Positions 36,178-45,012 of a stretch of 64,000 nt of DNA are shown piece by piece (the stretch's first letter is position 1; every line of letters begins with the position of its first letter). This DNA comes from Nocardioides immobilis (lineage in GTDB: Bacteria > Actinomycetota > Actinomycetes > Propionibacteriales > Nocardioidaceae). The notes below the pieces were generated by a model. The model was not told where the DNA came from, did not search any database, and saw nothing but the letters and a program-made list of their open reading frames with translations. The position numbers and the translations under genes are program-made. The stretch lies in assembly GCF_003515065.1 (NCBI RefSeq), contig NZ_QXGH01000012.1, forward strand, positions 1-64,000. The letters run 5' to 3'.

Positions 36178-37235
36178 GACAGTGCTGTGAGCAGTCGGGT
36201 GCGGTTCATGCCGAAGACCCAGCGACGGCCGGGGTGCTCGCTGAGCGACCAGAGCAGGTCGGTCTCGGGCCAGTAGACGAGGTCCTCCGGGCCGGGCGGG
36301 GTGGCCCAGCGCTGGGTGCGGAACGCGCCGGGCGTGCCGACGTGCATGTGGCCGCAGCTCGAGCCGTGGGAGGAGGTCACGAAGTAGGTGCCCTCGACCA
36401 CGGCCGTGCCCTGCATCCGCTTGAGGCCGTCGTCGCCGTCGAGGATCGGCCGGGAGACGCCGTCCTCGCCCGTCGCGAGGAGCCCGGTCTCCGCGTCGGT
36501 GGGGAACCGTGCGAGTCGCCGGGTCTGCTTGCTGTTGCCGTACTCGCCGACGACCAGCGACGGCGGGTCGGTGCTGCGGTCGAGGGTCATGAACGAGAAC
36601 CGCAGCCGGGTGACGCCCTCGTCGTTGGCGGCGCGGTAGGCGAACCGCAGCGGGAGGACGTACTCGTGCCCGAACGTCTCGAGACCCGACCCGGCGGGCA
36701 CCCGCATCAGGTCGTCGATGCGGCAGGTGAGGAAGCCACGGCCGGTGGCAGCGACATGGAGGTAGGGGCCGTGCCACACGAGGCCGCCGGCGTGCGCCTT
36801 GAGCGGCTTGAGGCCGGGCGTGCCATCGACCAGCGTGGGTTCGACGAGGAGCACGTGGCGGTAGCGCTTTGCCTCGAGGTCGATGAAGCTGACGCGGGAG
36901 CCCTCGCCGCGCCGCTTGGAGTACCACGACGTCACCAGCATGTCGCGCTCCACGTCGGTGCGGACCGACGAGCTGATGCCCTGCGGGTACCACTGGATGT
37001 CGCGCCGGTCCTTCCGCTCCCAGGTCAGCGCCCGGTCGACGGCGCGGCCGAGCAGTCGCGGGAACGGGCAACAAGTACGGCGCATCCTGCGGTCCAGGTC
37101 GCCGAGCAGCCCGGGCATCCCGACCCGACCGCCGCCGTGCTCCTGCAGGAGGACGTCGAGCGCGTCGATCTCGCCGACGTTCTCCTCGGTGCGGGTGAGA
37201 TGAACGCCGAAAGGCGGCGGTGCGGTCTGGTCCAC
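36174..37235 (-). CDS. Protein of unknown function coupled to the amidase
   Basis: A 353-residue soluble protein without signal peptide or membrane helices. The middle and C-terminal parts show beta-rich repeats with AGGLVWHGPYLHVAATGRGF, RRLARFPTD and VEGTYFVTSSHGSSCGHMHVG, which suggests a propeller-like fold. The GTG at 37235 is preferred because TACGTT lies eight bases before it; the frame is open further upstream. It overlaps the amidase start. I do not recognise the family. Confidence 0.7.
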   Translation of the reverse strand: MDQTAPPPFGVHLTRTEENVGEIDALDVLLQEHGGGRVGMPGLLGDLDRRMRRTCCPFPRLLGRAVDRALTWERKDRRDIQWYPQGISSSVRTDVERDMLVTSWYSKRRGEGSRVSFIDLEAKRYRHVLLVEPTLVDGTPGLKPLKAHAGGLVWHGPYLHVAATGRGFLTCRIDDLMRVPAGSGLETFGHEYVLPLRFAYRAANDEGVTRLRFSFMTLDRSTDPPSLVVGEYGNSKQTRRLARFPTDAETGLLATGEDGVSRPILDGDDGLKRMQGTAVVEGTYFVTSSHGSSCGHMHVGTPGAFRTQRWATPPGPEDLVYWPETDLLWSLSEHPGRRWVFGMNRTRLLTALS

Positions 37236-37262
37236 GGCGGTCAAACGTAGATGATGGGGCTT

Positions 37263-37535
37263 GTGAGGGGCATCTTCTTCGACGAGGACGACGCGCGGGC
37301 GGCTGCGCTCGTGCTGACCCGCGGCGGCTTCGAGGCGACGGTCGTCCGGGAGCGGCTGGCCGGCGAGGACGACGACGAGGGCCATCCCTGGGCGGTCGTC
37401 ACCGACGCGCCGATGATCCAGCTGGAGATGCTGGTCGAGACGTACGACGGCTGGCTGGACCTCGACGAGGACGCCCCTGTCGCACCGCTGCCGCTGCCGG
37501 ACGAGCCGAAGCGGATCAAGCGCGCCGGGGACTGA
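37263..37535 (+). CDS. Small acidic protein, unknown function
   Basis: A 90-residue protein (GTG start; an ATG at 37251 would add four residues but lies in the probable promoter). The sequence begins RGIFFDEDDARAAALVLTRGGFEATVVRE, a ferredoxin-like or ACT-like beta-alpha-beta pattern, and ends in a Pro/Asp-rich tail. It is divergent from the amidase-linked gene, 27 bases away, and touches the convergent DUF3352-type gene. Function unknown. Confidence 0.7.
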   Translation: MRGIFFDEDDARAAALVLTRGGFEATVVRERLAGEDDDEGHPWAVVTDAPMIQLEMLVETYDGWLDLDEDAPVAPLPLPDEPKRIKRAGD

Positions 37536-38630
37536 TCAGTAGGCGATCCTCGGCGTCCCGGGCAGGCATGCGCCGGGGCCGGCACCGATGGCTTCGGCCT
37601 GCACGGCCTGCTTGGCGCCGTGTTCGTAGTCAGTTTCGATGAACAGGAACTCACCGTCCTGCTCGACCGAGAAATCGCCGAGGTCGGCGAACGGCTCCAG
37701 GGTGCGGATGTCGACCCCGTCGTCGATCAGCGCCTCGCGCGCATCGAGGTCGTCCTTCGCGGCGTCCTCGCTGTCGTACTGCAGCGCCAGCAGCGCGTCC
37801 CGGTCCTGCTCTGGAGAGATGAAGAGCGCCCTAGCCGAGGGGCGACCGAGGTCGTCGTACTCGCTGGCGAGCTCCTCGGGCAACGGCCGTCCGGTGTCGG
37901 GGCAGACGGACGAGTCGTCGGTCGCCAGCAGGACCAGTTCGGGATCGCCGTCAGCGGCGTCGAGGAGGTCGTCCATGCCGCCGTCGTCGGCGAGGGAGTC
38001 GGCGTCGTCGGCGATCACGTCGGCGATCTCGTGCAAGGGGTCGGCGGCGACCGAGGTGACGACCAACTGCTCGTCCTCGTCGAGCAAGACGTTGAGCATC
38101 CAGCCTGGGTAGGCATCGCCGATGACGTTCTTCCCTTCGGCAAGCTCGACGCTGGCCGCGAAGGTGGGAAGGCCGTCGATCTCGTCGCGCTCGTAACCCG
38201 TCTCCGTCAGATCGTCGGCAAGCGCATGGAAATCCAGATCATCGCCGACCTTCCACGCCGTCGCGGTGCCTCCGTCCCACACAGCAGTTGCTTCCCATTC
38301 GATGTCGAAGTCGTTCAGTGGGTCATCCCGCATGATGGCGACGAACGGAGTGAGCTTGGTCGCGATGACCTCGTCCTCATCTCCGAAGGAATCGAGGAAG
38401 TTGCGGAAGTCACCATCGGAGACGTCGCGGGGGTCGATGTCGTCGATCCCGAGTCGCTCCGCCATCGCCTTGCGATCGGAGAACTGGACGTGGAACGTGT
38501 CGGCGGGGAGGTACTCGAACGCCTCCTCGGCGGTCGAGCCCTCGTCGAAGAGGCCGCAGCCGGTGAGGGCCGGCACCGCCAGCACGACGAGCACGAGACC
38601 GCGGCGAGCGAGGGTTCGGCCGAGACGCAT
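37536..38630 (-). CDS. DUF3352-like putative lipoprotein
   Basis: A 364-residue exported protein with a lipoprotein signal (basic [10 protein letters not shown], hydrophobic [10 protein letters not shown], lipobox TGC with Cys near residue 24). The remainder is very acidic and resembles DUF3352-type proteins ([13 protein letters not shown] near the mature N-terminus). An in-frame ATG at 38639 would add three residues. It is divergent from mshB. Role unknown; this kind of protein usually stands alone. Confidence 0.7.
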   Translation of the reverse strand: MRLGRTLARRGLVLVVLAVPALTGCGLFDEGSTAEEAFEYLPADTFHVQFSDRKAMAERLGIDDIDPRDVSDGDFRNFLDSFGDEDEVIATKLTPFVAIMRDDPLNDFDIEWEATAVWDGGTATAWKVGDDLDFHALADDLTETGYERDEIDGLPTFAASVELAEGKNVIGDAYPGWMLNVLLDEDEQLVVTSVAADPLHEIADVIADDADSLADDGGMDDLLDAADGDPELVLLATDDSSVCPDTGRPLPEELASEYDDLGRPSARALFISPEQDRDALLALQYDSEDAAKDDLDAREALIDDGVDIRTLEPFADLGDFSVEQDGEFLFIETDYEHGAKQAVQAEAIGAGPGACLPGTPRIAY

Positions 38631-38655
38631 GGGGACCATCATTACCCTGCTGACT

Positions 38656-39576
38656 ATGAGCGACACCGCGGCACACCGGCTTCTCCTGGTTCACGCGCAT
38701 CCCGACGACGAGTCGATCGGCCAGGGCGCCACGATGGCGAAGTACGTCGCCGAGGGCCGCGGCGTCACGCTGGTGACCTGCACCGCCGGCGAGATGGGCG
38801 AGATCCTGGTGCCCGAGCTCGAGCACCTGGCCGCCGACAAGGAGGACGGGCTCGGCGCGCACCGGAAGGGCGAGCTCGCGGCGGCGATGGCCGAGCTCGG
38901 CGTCACCGACCACCGGTTCCTCGGCGGGTTCGGCACCTACCGCGACTCCGGCATGAAGTGGCACGAGGACGGCCACGCGGTCGCCGCCGACGAGGTCCAC
39001 GAGAACGCCTTCTGGCACGCCGACCTCACCGAGGCCGCCAACCACCTGGTCACGGTGATCCGCGAGGTCCGGCCGCAGGTGCTGGTGACGTACGACGAGT
39101 TCGGGGGCTATGGGCACCCCGACCACATCCAGGCGCACCGGGTCGCGATGTACGCCGCACAGCTGGCGGCGGTGCCGTCGTACCGCCGCGACCTGGGGGA
39201 CGCGTGGGACATCGCCAAGATCTACTGGTCCGCGATGTCCGCGAGCCGGATCCGCGAGGGCCTGAAGCGGCTGCGGGACGCGGGCGACACCACCACGTTC
39301 GAGGGGATGGACCCGGACCACCTGCCGCCGTTCTTCCTGCGCGACGAGGACATCACCGCCGAGGTCGACGCCGGTGACTACACCGAGCAGAAGATGGCCG
39401 CACTGACGGCGCACGCCACCCAGATCACGACAGACGGACCGTTCTTCGCGCTCTCCAACAACGAGGGCAGCTGGATCTGGGGGCGGGAGCTCTTCCGGCT
39501 GGTGAAGGGCACGCCCGGGCCGGTCGGCGACAACGGCTGGGAGTCCGACCTGTTCGCCGGCGTCCCGGCGGGGTGA
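38656..39576 (+). CDS. mshB: Mycothiol-biosynthesis deacetylase MshB
   Basis: A 306-residue zinc deacetylase (PIG-L family) that removes the acetyl group from GlcNAc-inositol in mycothiol synthesis. The Zn/catalytic motifs are AHPDDE near the N-terminus and GHPDHIQAH in the middle; [13 protein letters not shown] near the C-terminus is characteristic of MshB rather than Mca. TACCCT lies seven bases before the ATG (leaderless pattern). Mycothiol would serve the arsenate reductase in this window. Confidence 0.93.
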   Translation: MSDTAAHRLLLVHAHPDDESIGQGATMAKYVAEGRGVTLVTCTAGEMGEILVPELEHLAADKEDGLGAHRKGELAAAMAELGVTDHRFLGGFGTYRDSGMKWHEDGHAVAADEVHENAFWHADLTEAANHLVTVIREVRPQVLVTYDEFGGYGHPDHIQAHRVAMYAAQLAAVPSYRRDLGDAWDIAKIYWSAMSASRIREGLKRLRDAGDTTTFEGMDPDHLPPFFLRDEDITAEVDAGDYTEQKMAALTAHATQITTDGPFFALSNNEGSWIWGRELFRLVKGTPGPVGDNGWESDLFAGVPAG

Positions 39577-39947
39577 TCCGGTCGCACGCCGGGCGGGCCG
39601 CGGTCGCCGTACTCGCCCTGCTGGCGGGCGCTGTCGTCGGCTGCTGTGCGGTCCTGCTGCACGGCTACTGGTGGGGACTGCTGCTCGCCGTGGCCGCCAC
39701 GGCCTCGCTCCTCGTGGTCATCCCGGGTGGCTGGTGGCGCCGGCTGCCGTTCGCTCTCGGATGGGTCGCGGTCGCGGTGCTGCTGGCCGGCGAGCGGCCC
39801 GAGGGGGACCTGCTGGTGACGCAGACGATCCAGGGGTACCTGCTGCTCGCCACCGGCGTCGGCGTGCTGCTCGGCGGCGTGGTCGGGCTGCGCCGACACC
39901 CCGAACCGGACGCCTCGATTAACGGACGCGACGCATCGACTTCCTAG
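39573..39947 (+). CDS. Small membrane protein downstream of mshB (DUF6113-like)
   Basis: A 124-residue protein with three or four helices ([53 protein letters not shown]). The GTG start overlaps the mshB stop (GTGA). Such a gene is a regular mshB neighbour in actinobacteria. Function unknown. Confidence 0.75.
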   Translation: MIRSHAGRAAVAVLALLAGAVVGCCAVLLHGYWWGLLLAVAATASLLVVIPGGWWRRLPFALGWVAVAVLLAGERPEGDLLVTQTIQGYLLLATGVGVLLGGVVGLRRHPEPDASINGRDASTS

Positions 39948-39957
39948 GATGCAGGGC

Positions 39958-41724
39958 GTGACCATGTTGGAGGCGCCCACCGCGGACCAGCCCAAGCGCG
40001 AGCGACCGGGCGGCAAGATCGTCGTGCTGGTGATCGTGCTGCTCGTGCTGCTGGTCGCCGGAGGCTACGCCGCGGCTCACCAGGTCGCCGGCGACAAGGT
40101 GCCGCTCGGCACCACCGTCTCCGGCGTCGATCTCGGCGGAATGAGCCGCGACGAGGCGATCGCCGAGCTCGAGGAGACCTTCGGCGCCCGCGCCGCGGAG
40201 CCGATCCAGGTCGAGGTCCGGGGCGGCCGCTCCGACGAGGTCCGACCCGAGGAGATCGGGCTCGCGATCGACTACGCCACGACCGTCGACGCAGCCGGCG
40301 CCGAGGACAGCTGGAGCCCGGCCCGGCAGTGGGACTACTTCACCGGCGGCGACGACATCGACGCGATCGTCGACGTGGACGAGACGCTGCTCTCCGACCG
40401 GCTCGTCGAGCTCTCCGAGGGTCTCGGGGTGCCGCCGAAGGACGGCAAGATCAGGTTCGAGGACGGGCAGGTCGACGTCGTCGAGCCGGTGCCGGGCGAG
40501 GCCGTCGACACCGATGCGGCGCGCGACGCGATCACCGAGGCGTTCCTCGGCGACGAGGACTCGGTCGAGCTGACGGTCACCGACGCCGAGCCGGACATCG
40601 ACGACAGCGACATCCAGGAGGCGCTCGACGGCTTCGCCAACCCGGCGATGGCCTCGGGCGTGACCCTGGTGTTCGGCGACTCCGACGTCCGGCTGCAGCC
40701 CCGGCAGTACGCGAAGGCGCTGTCGATGGTGCCCGAGGACGGCGAGCTGGTGCCGAAGGTCGACGCGCGCAAGGTCACCCGGCTGGTCAAGGGCGCGACG
40801 AGCACCGGCGAGCCGGTCGACGCGACCTTCAAGCTCGTCGACGGCAAGCCGAAGGTGGTCCCGGCCAAGCCGGGGGTGGAGTTCGTGCCCGCCGACGTCG
40901 TCGCCGTCTTCACCGACCTGCTGGCGGCCCCCGACGGGGAGCGCACCGGCGAGGTCGAGGCCACCGTCCGCGAGGCCGACTTCACGACACAGGAGGCGCG
41001 GGCGCTGGGGATCAAGCGCAAGGTCTCCGAGTTCACGACGTACTTCCCGCACGCCGACTACCGCAACACGAACATCGGGCGCGCCGCGGAGCTGATCGAC
41101 GGCACCGTCCTGGAGCCCGGTGAGACGTTCTCGCTCAACGACACCGTGGGGGAGCGGACGGCCGAGAACGGGTTCACCATCGGCTACACGATCCAGGGCG
41201 GAATCCTCAAGCTCGACTACGGCGGCGGCGTCTCGCAGATGGCGACGACGACCTTCAACGCGATGTTCTTCGCCGGTCTGGAGGACGTCGAGCACAAGCC
41301 GCACTCGTTCTACATCGACCGCTATCCCGAGGGCCGCGAGGCCACCGTCGCCTGGCCGAGCCTCGACCTGAAGTTCCGCAACGACACGGAGTACGGCGTC
41401 CTCATCCACGCCACGGTCACCCCGAGCACGTACTCGACCCAGGGCGTCGTCACGGTGCAGATGTTCTCCACGAAGGTGTGGGACATCGAGTCGCGGACCA
41501 GCGAGCGCTACAACTACCGGGCGCCGGCCACGCGACACCTCACCACGCCCGACTGCGAGCCCAACACCGGCTGGTCCGGGTTCGACGTCGACGTGACCCG
41601 GGTCTTCCGGGTGCACGGCGAGGACGAGATCGACCACACCGAGGAGTTCCACACCGAGTACACGGCCGCGGACACGGTCGTGTGCGGGCCGCCCCCGAAG
41701 CAGGACCCGCCGGCCGAGGACTGA
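39958..41724 (+). CDS. VanW-family cell-envelope protein
   Basis: A 588-residue protein with a cytoplasmic N-terminus, one membrane helix (IVVLVIVLLVLLVAGGYAAA, near residues 17-36), two putative peptidoglycan-binding (YoaR-like) repeats in the first 350 residues, and a C-terminal VanW domain (YRNTNIGRAAELIDG, SLNDTVGERTAENGF). GTG at 39958 follows TAGGAT by seven bases; ATG at 39949 overlaps that -10 and is less likely. It is probably involved in cell-wall assembly or resistance; the exact reaction is not known. Confidence 0.88.
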   Translation: MTMLEAPTADQPKRERPGGKIVVLVIVLLVLLVAGGYAAAHQVAGDKVPLGTTVSGVDLGGMSRDEAIAELEETFGARAAEPIQVEVRGGRSDEVRPEEIGLAIDYATTVDAAGAEDSWSPARQWDYFTGGDDIDAIVDVDETLLSDRLVELSEGLGVPPKDGKIRFEDGQVDVVEPVPGEAVDTDAARDAITEAFLGDEDSVELTVTDAEPDIDDSDIQEALDGFANPAMASGVTLVFGDSDVRLQPRQYAKALSMVPEDGELVPKVDARKVTRLVKGATSTGEPVDATFKLVDGKPKVVPAKPGVEFVPADVVAVFTDLLAAPDGERTGEVEATVREADFTTQEARALGIKRKVSEFTTYFPHADYRNTNIGRAAELIDGTVLEPGETFSLNDTVGERTAENGFTIGYTIQGGILKLDYGGGVSQMATTTFNAMFFAGLEDVEHKPHSFYIDRYPEGREATVAWPSLDLKFRNDTEYGVLIHATVTPSTYSTQGVVTVQMFSTKVWDIESRTSERYNYRAPATRHLTTPDCEPNTGWSGFDVDVTRVFRVHGEDEIDHTEEFHTEYTAADTVVCGPPPKQDPPAED

Positions 41725-41725
41725 C

Positions 41726-42268
41726 ATGTTGCTGCGTGCTGCGGTCGTGCCTCCCGACGATGCGGTCGAGGAGCTGTGGACGGCGACGCGCGCCCTGCGC
41801 ACCGTGCCCGGCGTCACTGCCGTGGCACGGGAGCGGCTGGACCTCCCCATCACGTCTTTCGGCAATCTCCTGCCGCCCGACTGCGTGCGGCTCGCTCGCC
41901 TGCTCCGCTCGTCCTTCGAGGGCGCCGAGGCGCCGCGGCTGTGGTTCGACGGTTTCCGGATAGAGGACGGAGGCGAGGTCGTGGTCGGTCTGTCGGGGGA
42001 CGTCGAGCCGATCGCCGACCTGGCCCGCTTCGTCCCCGAGGCCGCCGAGAGGCTGCGGCTCTATGTCGACCGTCGCCGGTTCCGACCGGTGATCAGCTTC
42101 GCGACCGTCGCGCCGACCCCCTCACCAGCGTTGCTGGACGCCGCCCTCGCCTCGGTCGCCGATTGGGCCGGGAGTCCGTGGCCGGTGCCGGGGCTCTCGC
42201 TCCTCCGCACCCGTTGGCACAACGGCGTGGACTGGCCCGAGCAGTTCGACATGATCGAGCTCGCCTGA
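41726..42268 (+). CDS. 2'-5' RNA ligase-fold protein lacking both HxT motifs
   Basis: A 180-residue protein with the layout of LigT/2H phosphoesterases: a beta strand where the first HxTL motif should be (LDLPITSFGNLLP), and a second at FRPVISFATV, where active members have FRPHxTLA. Both catalytic His are absent. The ending (LSLLRTRWHNGVDWPEQFDMIEL) also fits the fold. I infer a binding or regulatory role. It follows the VanW gene by one base. Confidence 0.55.
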   Translation: MLLRAAVVPPDDAVEELWTATRALRTVPGVTAVARERLDLPITSFGNLLPPDCVRLARLLRSSFEGAEAPRLWFDGFRIEDGGEVVVGLSGDVEPIADLARFVPEAAERLRLYVDRRRFRPVISFATVAPTPSPALLDAALASVADWAGSPWPVPGLSLLRTRWHNGVDWPEQFDMIELA

Positions 42269-42328
42269 TCGGGCCGCCGCGAAGCAGGAGGGCCGGCCGA
42301 GGACTGAGCGTCGCCGCATCCGCTAGAG

Positions 42329-42344
42329 TGAGAACACGTTCTAG
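42329..42344. promoter_or_regulatory. KstR-like palindrome before the DUF35/thiolase operon
   Basis: AGAACACGTTCT lies at 42331-42342 within GAGAACACGTTCTAG, matching the KstR-type consensus TnnAACnnGTTnnA except for the first T. KstR represses sterol-degradation genes in actinobacteria. The site lies 19 bases before the GTG of the DUF35 gene. Confidence 0.65.
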
Positions 42345-42362
42345 TTTTCGCGAGGTGTTGCG

Positions 42363-42827
42363 GTGAGCACGACTTCCACGCCGGCGGTGGCCGGCTGGTT
42401 CACGACCGGCGACGAGCCGCGCCTCGTCGCATCGCGGTGCACGGCGTGCGGCACGCTGGTCTTCCCGCCGCCCCCGCCGGAGGCCGCTAGCTTCTGCCGC
42501 AACCCCGACTGCGACGGCGAGCAGCACGAGCCTGCCGAGCTGTCCCGGCTCGGCCGGGTGTGGTCCTACACCGACGCGCAGTACCAGCCGCCGGCGCCGT
42601 ACGTCCCGACCACCGACCCGTTCGAGCCCTTCGCGCTCGCCGCGGTCGAGCTGCCGGAGGGCCTCGTCGTGCTGGGCCAGGTGGCCGCCGGCTACGGCGT
42701 CGCCGACCTCGCGGTCGGCGCCGAGGTGGAGCTGGTCGTCGAGACGCTCTACGAGGACGAGAGCGGCGCACGCACCACCTGGCGGTGGAAGCCCGTCGTC
42801 GAGCTCGGCGAGGAGGCCGACCAATGA
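42363..42827 (+). CDS. DUF35/Zn-ribbon OB-fold protein, acyl-CoA partner
   Basis: A 154-residue protein with an N-terminal rubredoxin-like zinc ribbon (CTACG then CRNPDCDG) and a C-terminal OB fold (LGRVWSYTDAQYQPPAPY). Such proteins form complexes with thiolase-like lipid-transfer proteins or hydratases (ChsH2 with Ltp2 in cholesterol side-chain degradation). The partner is the coupled gene downstream. Confidence 0.88.
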   Translation: MSTTSTPAVAGWFTTGDEPRLVASRCTACGTLVFPPPPPEAASFCRNPDCDGEQHEPAELSRLGRVWSYTDAQYQPPAPYVPTTDPFEPFALAAVELPEGLVVLGQVAAGYGVADLAVGAEVELVVETLYEDESGARTTWRWKPVVELGEEADQ

Positions 42828-44011
42828 GCAAGCAGGTGGCCGTCGCCGGTGTCGGCATGCACCCCTGGGGCAAGGGGGGTCGCCCCTTCGTCGAGTACGG
42901 CGTGCACGCGGCCCGTGCCGCGCTCGCCGACTCCGGCATCGCGTGGCGCGACGTCGACTTCGTGGTCGGTGGCGAGACCGTGCGCAACGGCTACGCCGGA
43001 TACGTCGCGGGCTCGACCTTCGCCTCGGCACTCGGCTGGAACGGCGCGCGGATCGCGACGTCGTACGCCGCCTGCGCGACCGGCGCCCAGGCCCTCGACA
43101 CCGCGCGGGCCCGGATCCTCGCGGGCCTGTCCGAGGTCGCGCTGGTCGTCGGCGCCGACACCACGCCGAAGGGCTTCCTCGCGCCGAACGCCGGCGAGCG
43201 GTGGACCGACCCGGACTGGCTCCGGTTCCGGCTGCTCGGCATGACGAACCCGGCGTACTTCGCCCTCTACGCCCGCCGCCGGATGGACCTCTACGGCGCC
43301 ACCAGCGAGGACTTCGCGCAGGTCAAGGTCAAGAACGCCCGGCACGGGCTGGAGAACCCCTACGCGCGCTACCGCAAGGAGGTCGCCGTCGCGGACGTCC
43401 TCGGCTCCGCGATCGTCTCCGACCCGCTGCACCTGCTCGACATCTGCGCCACCTCCGACGGCGCGGCCGCGGTGGTGCTGACCTCGCTGGAGTACGCGCA
43501 ACGGGCGGGGATCGCTGACCCCGTGCGGGTGGAGGCGATCTCGACGGTGACGCCGACCTTCCCCAACACCGTGATCGACATGCCGCTGCTCGCCACCGAT
43601 CACGCGGCCGGCGGGCCGCCCGAGCGCACCTTCAAGGAAGCGCTGGCGCTGGCGGCCTACGAGGAAGCAGGCATCGCGCCCGACGACGTCGACGTCGCCG
43701 AGGTCTACGACCTCTCGACCGCCCTCGAGCTCGACTGGATCGAGGACCTGGGGCTCTGCAAGCGGGGCGAGGCCGAGGTGCTGCTCCGTGCCGGGGACAC
43801 CACGCTCGGGGGCCGGATCCCGGTCAACCCGTCCGGCGGTCTCGCATGCTTCGGTGAGGCGGTCCCGGCGCAGGCGCTCGCCCAGGTCTGCGAGCTCACC
43901 TGGCAGCTGCGGGGGCAGGCGACCGGACGTCAGGTCGAGGGCGCCCGGGTCGGGATCACCGCCAACCAGGGGCTGTTCGGGCACGGGTCGTCGGTGCTGC
44001 TGGCCCGCTGA
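42824..44011 (+). CDS. Thiolase-family lipid-transfer protein (Ltp/SCP2-thiolase-like)
   Basis: A 395-residue thiolase-fold enzyme with nucleophile-region SYAACATGAQALDTA and the later motifs NPSGGLACFGEA and GSSVLLAR. It resembles Ltp2-type aldolases/thiolases in sterol or acyl-CoA degradation. It is coupled to the DUF35 gene (ATGA), the usual arrangement for an Ltp-DUF35 complex. The box upstream suggests KstR-like control. The substrate is unproven. Confidence 0.88.
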   Translation: MSKQVAVAGVGMHPWGKGGRPFVEYGVHAARAALADSGIAWRDVDFVVGGETVRNGYAGYVAGSTFASALGWNGARIATSYAACATGAQALDTARARILAGLSEVALVVGADTTPKGFLAPNAGERWTDPDWLRFRLLGMTNPAYFALYARRRMDLYGATSEDFAQVKVKNARHGLENPYARYRKEVAVADVLGSAIVSDPLHLLDICATSDGAAAVVLTSLEYAQRAGIADPVRVEAISTVTPTFPNTVIDMPLLATDHAAGGPPERTFKEALALAAYEEAGIAPDDVDVAEVYDLSTALELDWIEDLGLCKRGEAEVLLRAGDTTLGGRIPVNPSGGLACFGEAVPAQALAQVCELTWQLRGQATGRQVEGARVGITANQGLFGHGSSVLLAR

Positions 44012-44015
44012 GTTT

Positions 44016-44078
44016 CGTCGTACCTGAACTTCCGGCCCTGAATCCGCCCGAAAAGGGGCCGAAACTTCAGGTACGACG
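44016..44078. terminator. Large hairpin between convergent genes
   Basis: The arms CGTCGTACCTGAA (44016-44028) and TTCAGGTACGACG (44066-44078) are perfectly complementary over 13 bases; inside, CGGCCC and GGGCCG add further pairing. The element fits exactly between the thiolase stop and the convergent cyclase stop, so it is probably a bidirectional terminator. Confidence 0.65.
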
Positions 44079-44081
44079 CGC

Positions 44082-44909
44082 TCAGGCGGGCGGGACGACG
44101 CGCCAGACGACGTACTGGCCGGGGAGGCCCTTGAGCTCGATCGGGTCCGTCGGGTCGACGAGCCCGACCTGGGCGTCCGCGTCGAGCGACTCGCGGACGG
44201 CGTCGCTGCACAGCACCTCACCGCCGGACGCGAGGTCGGCCACCCGGGCGGCGAGCGCGACGTTCTCGCCGAAGTAGTCACCGTCCTTGGCGACGACCTG
44301 GCCGGTGTGGATGCCGATCCGGACCCGGACCTTGCCGTGCCGGCGCAGCAGGTCGGACGGGCGGCGCAGGTCGCTCTGGATCCCGATCGCCGCGCGGCAG
44401 GCCGCCTCGGCGTCGCGGAACGCGACCATGAAGCCGTCGCCGGCGGTCTTCACCACCTGGCCGCGGTACTGCGCGATCCGGCTACGGAGGACCTGGTCGT
44501 GCGCCTCGAGCACCCTGACCCAGGTCTTGTCACCCATCCGGGCGTTGAGCTGGGTGGAGTTCTCGATGTCGGAGAAGAAGATGGTCACCGTGCCGTCGGG
44601 AGCGGCCATGTGCACGATCTCGGGCTGCTCCTCGCTGGCCCACGCCGTGAGGTCCTCGATGGTGCTCTGGATGACGCCGGTGATGCCCTGCTCGCGCACC
44701 TTGGTGGCGGTCCGGATCACCCGGCTGATCGCTCGCTCCGTGGGGTTCTGGGCCGGCGGCGGCCGCAGCGCGGCGGCGAGGTCCGACTCGAGCTGCTCCA
44801 CGTGCTCCGCCTGGGAGGCGAGATCGCCCTGCTGTCGTCGCACGACGATCGCCAGGGAGACCACGGCGAGCAGCAGGATCACGCATAGGATCCCCAGGGC
44901 GACGGTCAC
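44082..44909 (-). CDS. Class III adenylate/guanylate cyclase, membrane-anchored
   Basis: A 275-residue cyclase with one N-terminal membrane helix (LGILCVILLLAVVSLAIVV, residues 5-23), a short coiled linker, and a catalytic domain from about residue 110: metal Asp in FFSDIENST and in TAGDGFMVAF, with the NVALAARV motif near the transition-state Arg. The GTG at 44909 follows TACAGT by six bases (leaderless). The product (cAMP or cGMP) is not decided by sequence alone. Confidence 0.88.
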   Translation of the reverse strand: MTVALGILCVILLLAVVSLAIVVRRQQGDLASQAEHVEQLESDLAAALRPPPAQNPTERAISRVIRTATKVREQGITGVIQSTIEDLTAWASEEQPEIVHMAAPDGTVTIFFSDIENSTQLNARMGDKTWVRVLEAHDQVLRSRIAQYRGQVVKTAGDGFMVAFRDAEAACRAAIGIQSDLRRPSDLLRRHGKVRVRIGIHTGQVVAKDGDYFGENVALAARVADLASGGEVLCSDAVRESLDADAQVGLVDPTDPIELKGLPGQYVVWRVVPPA

Positions 44910-45012
44910 GGCGTCACTGTAAGGCTCGCGGGGGCGCCGCACGTGGCGATCGGCGAGTGACGGCCGCCACGCGGACGACCCGCGGTGTTGCAGGCGTGGG
45001 TAGCGTGAGTCC

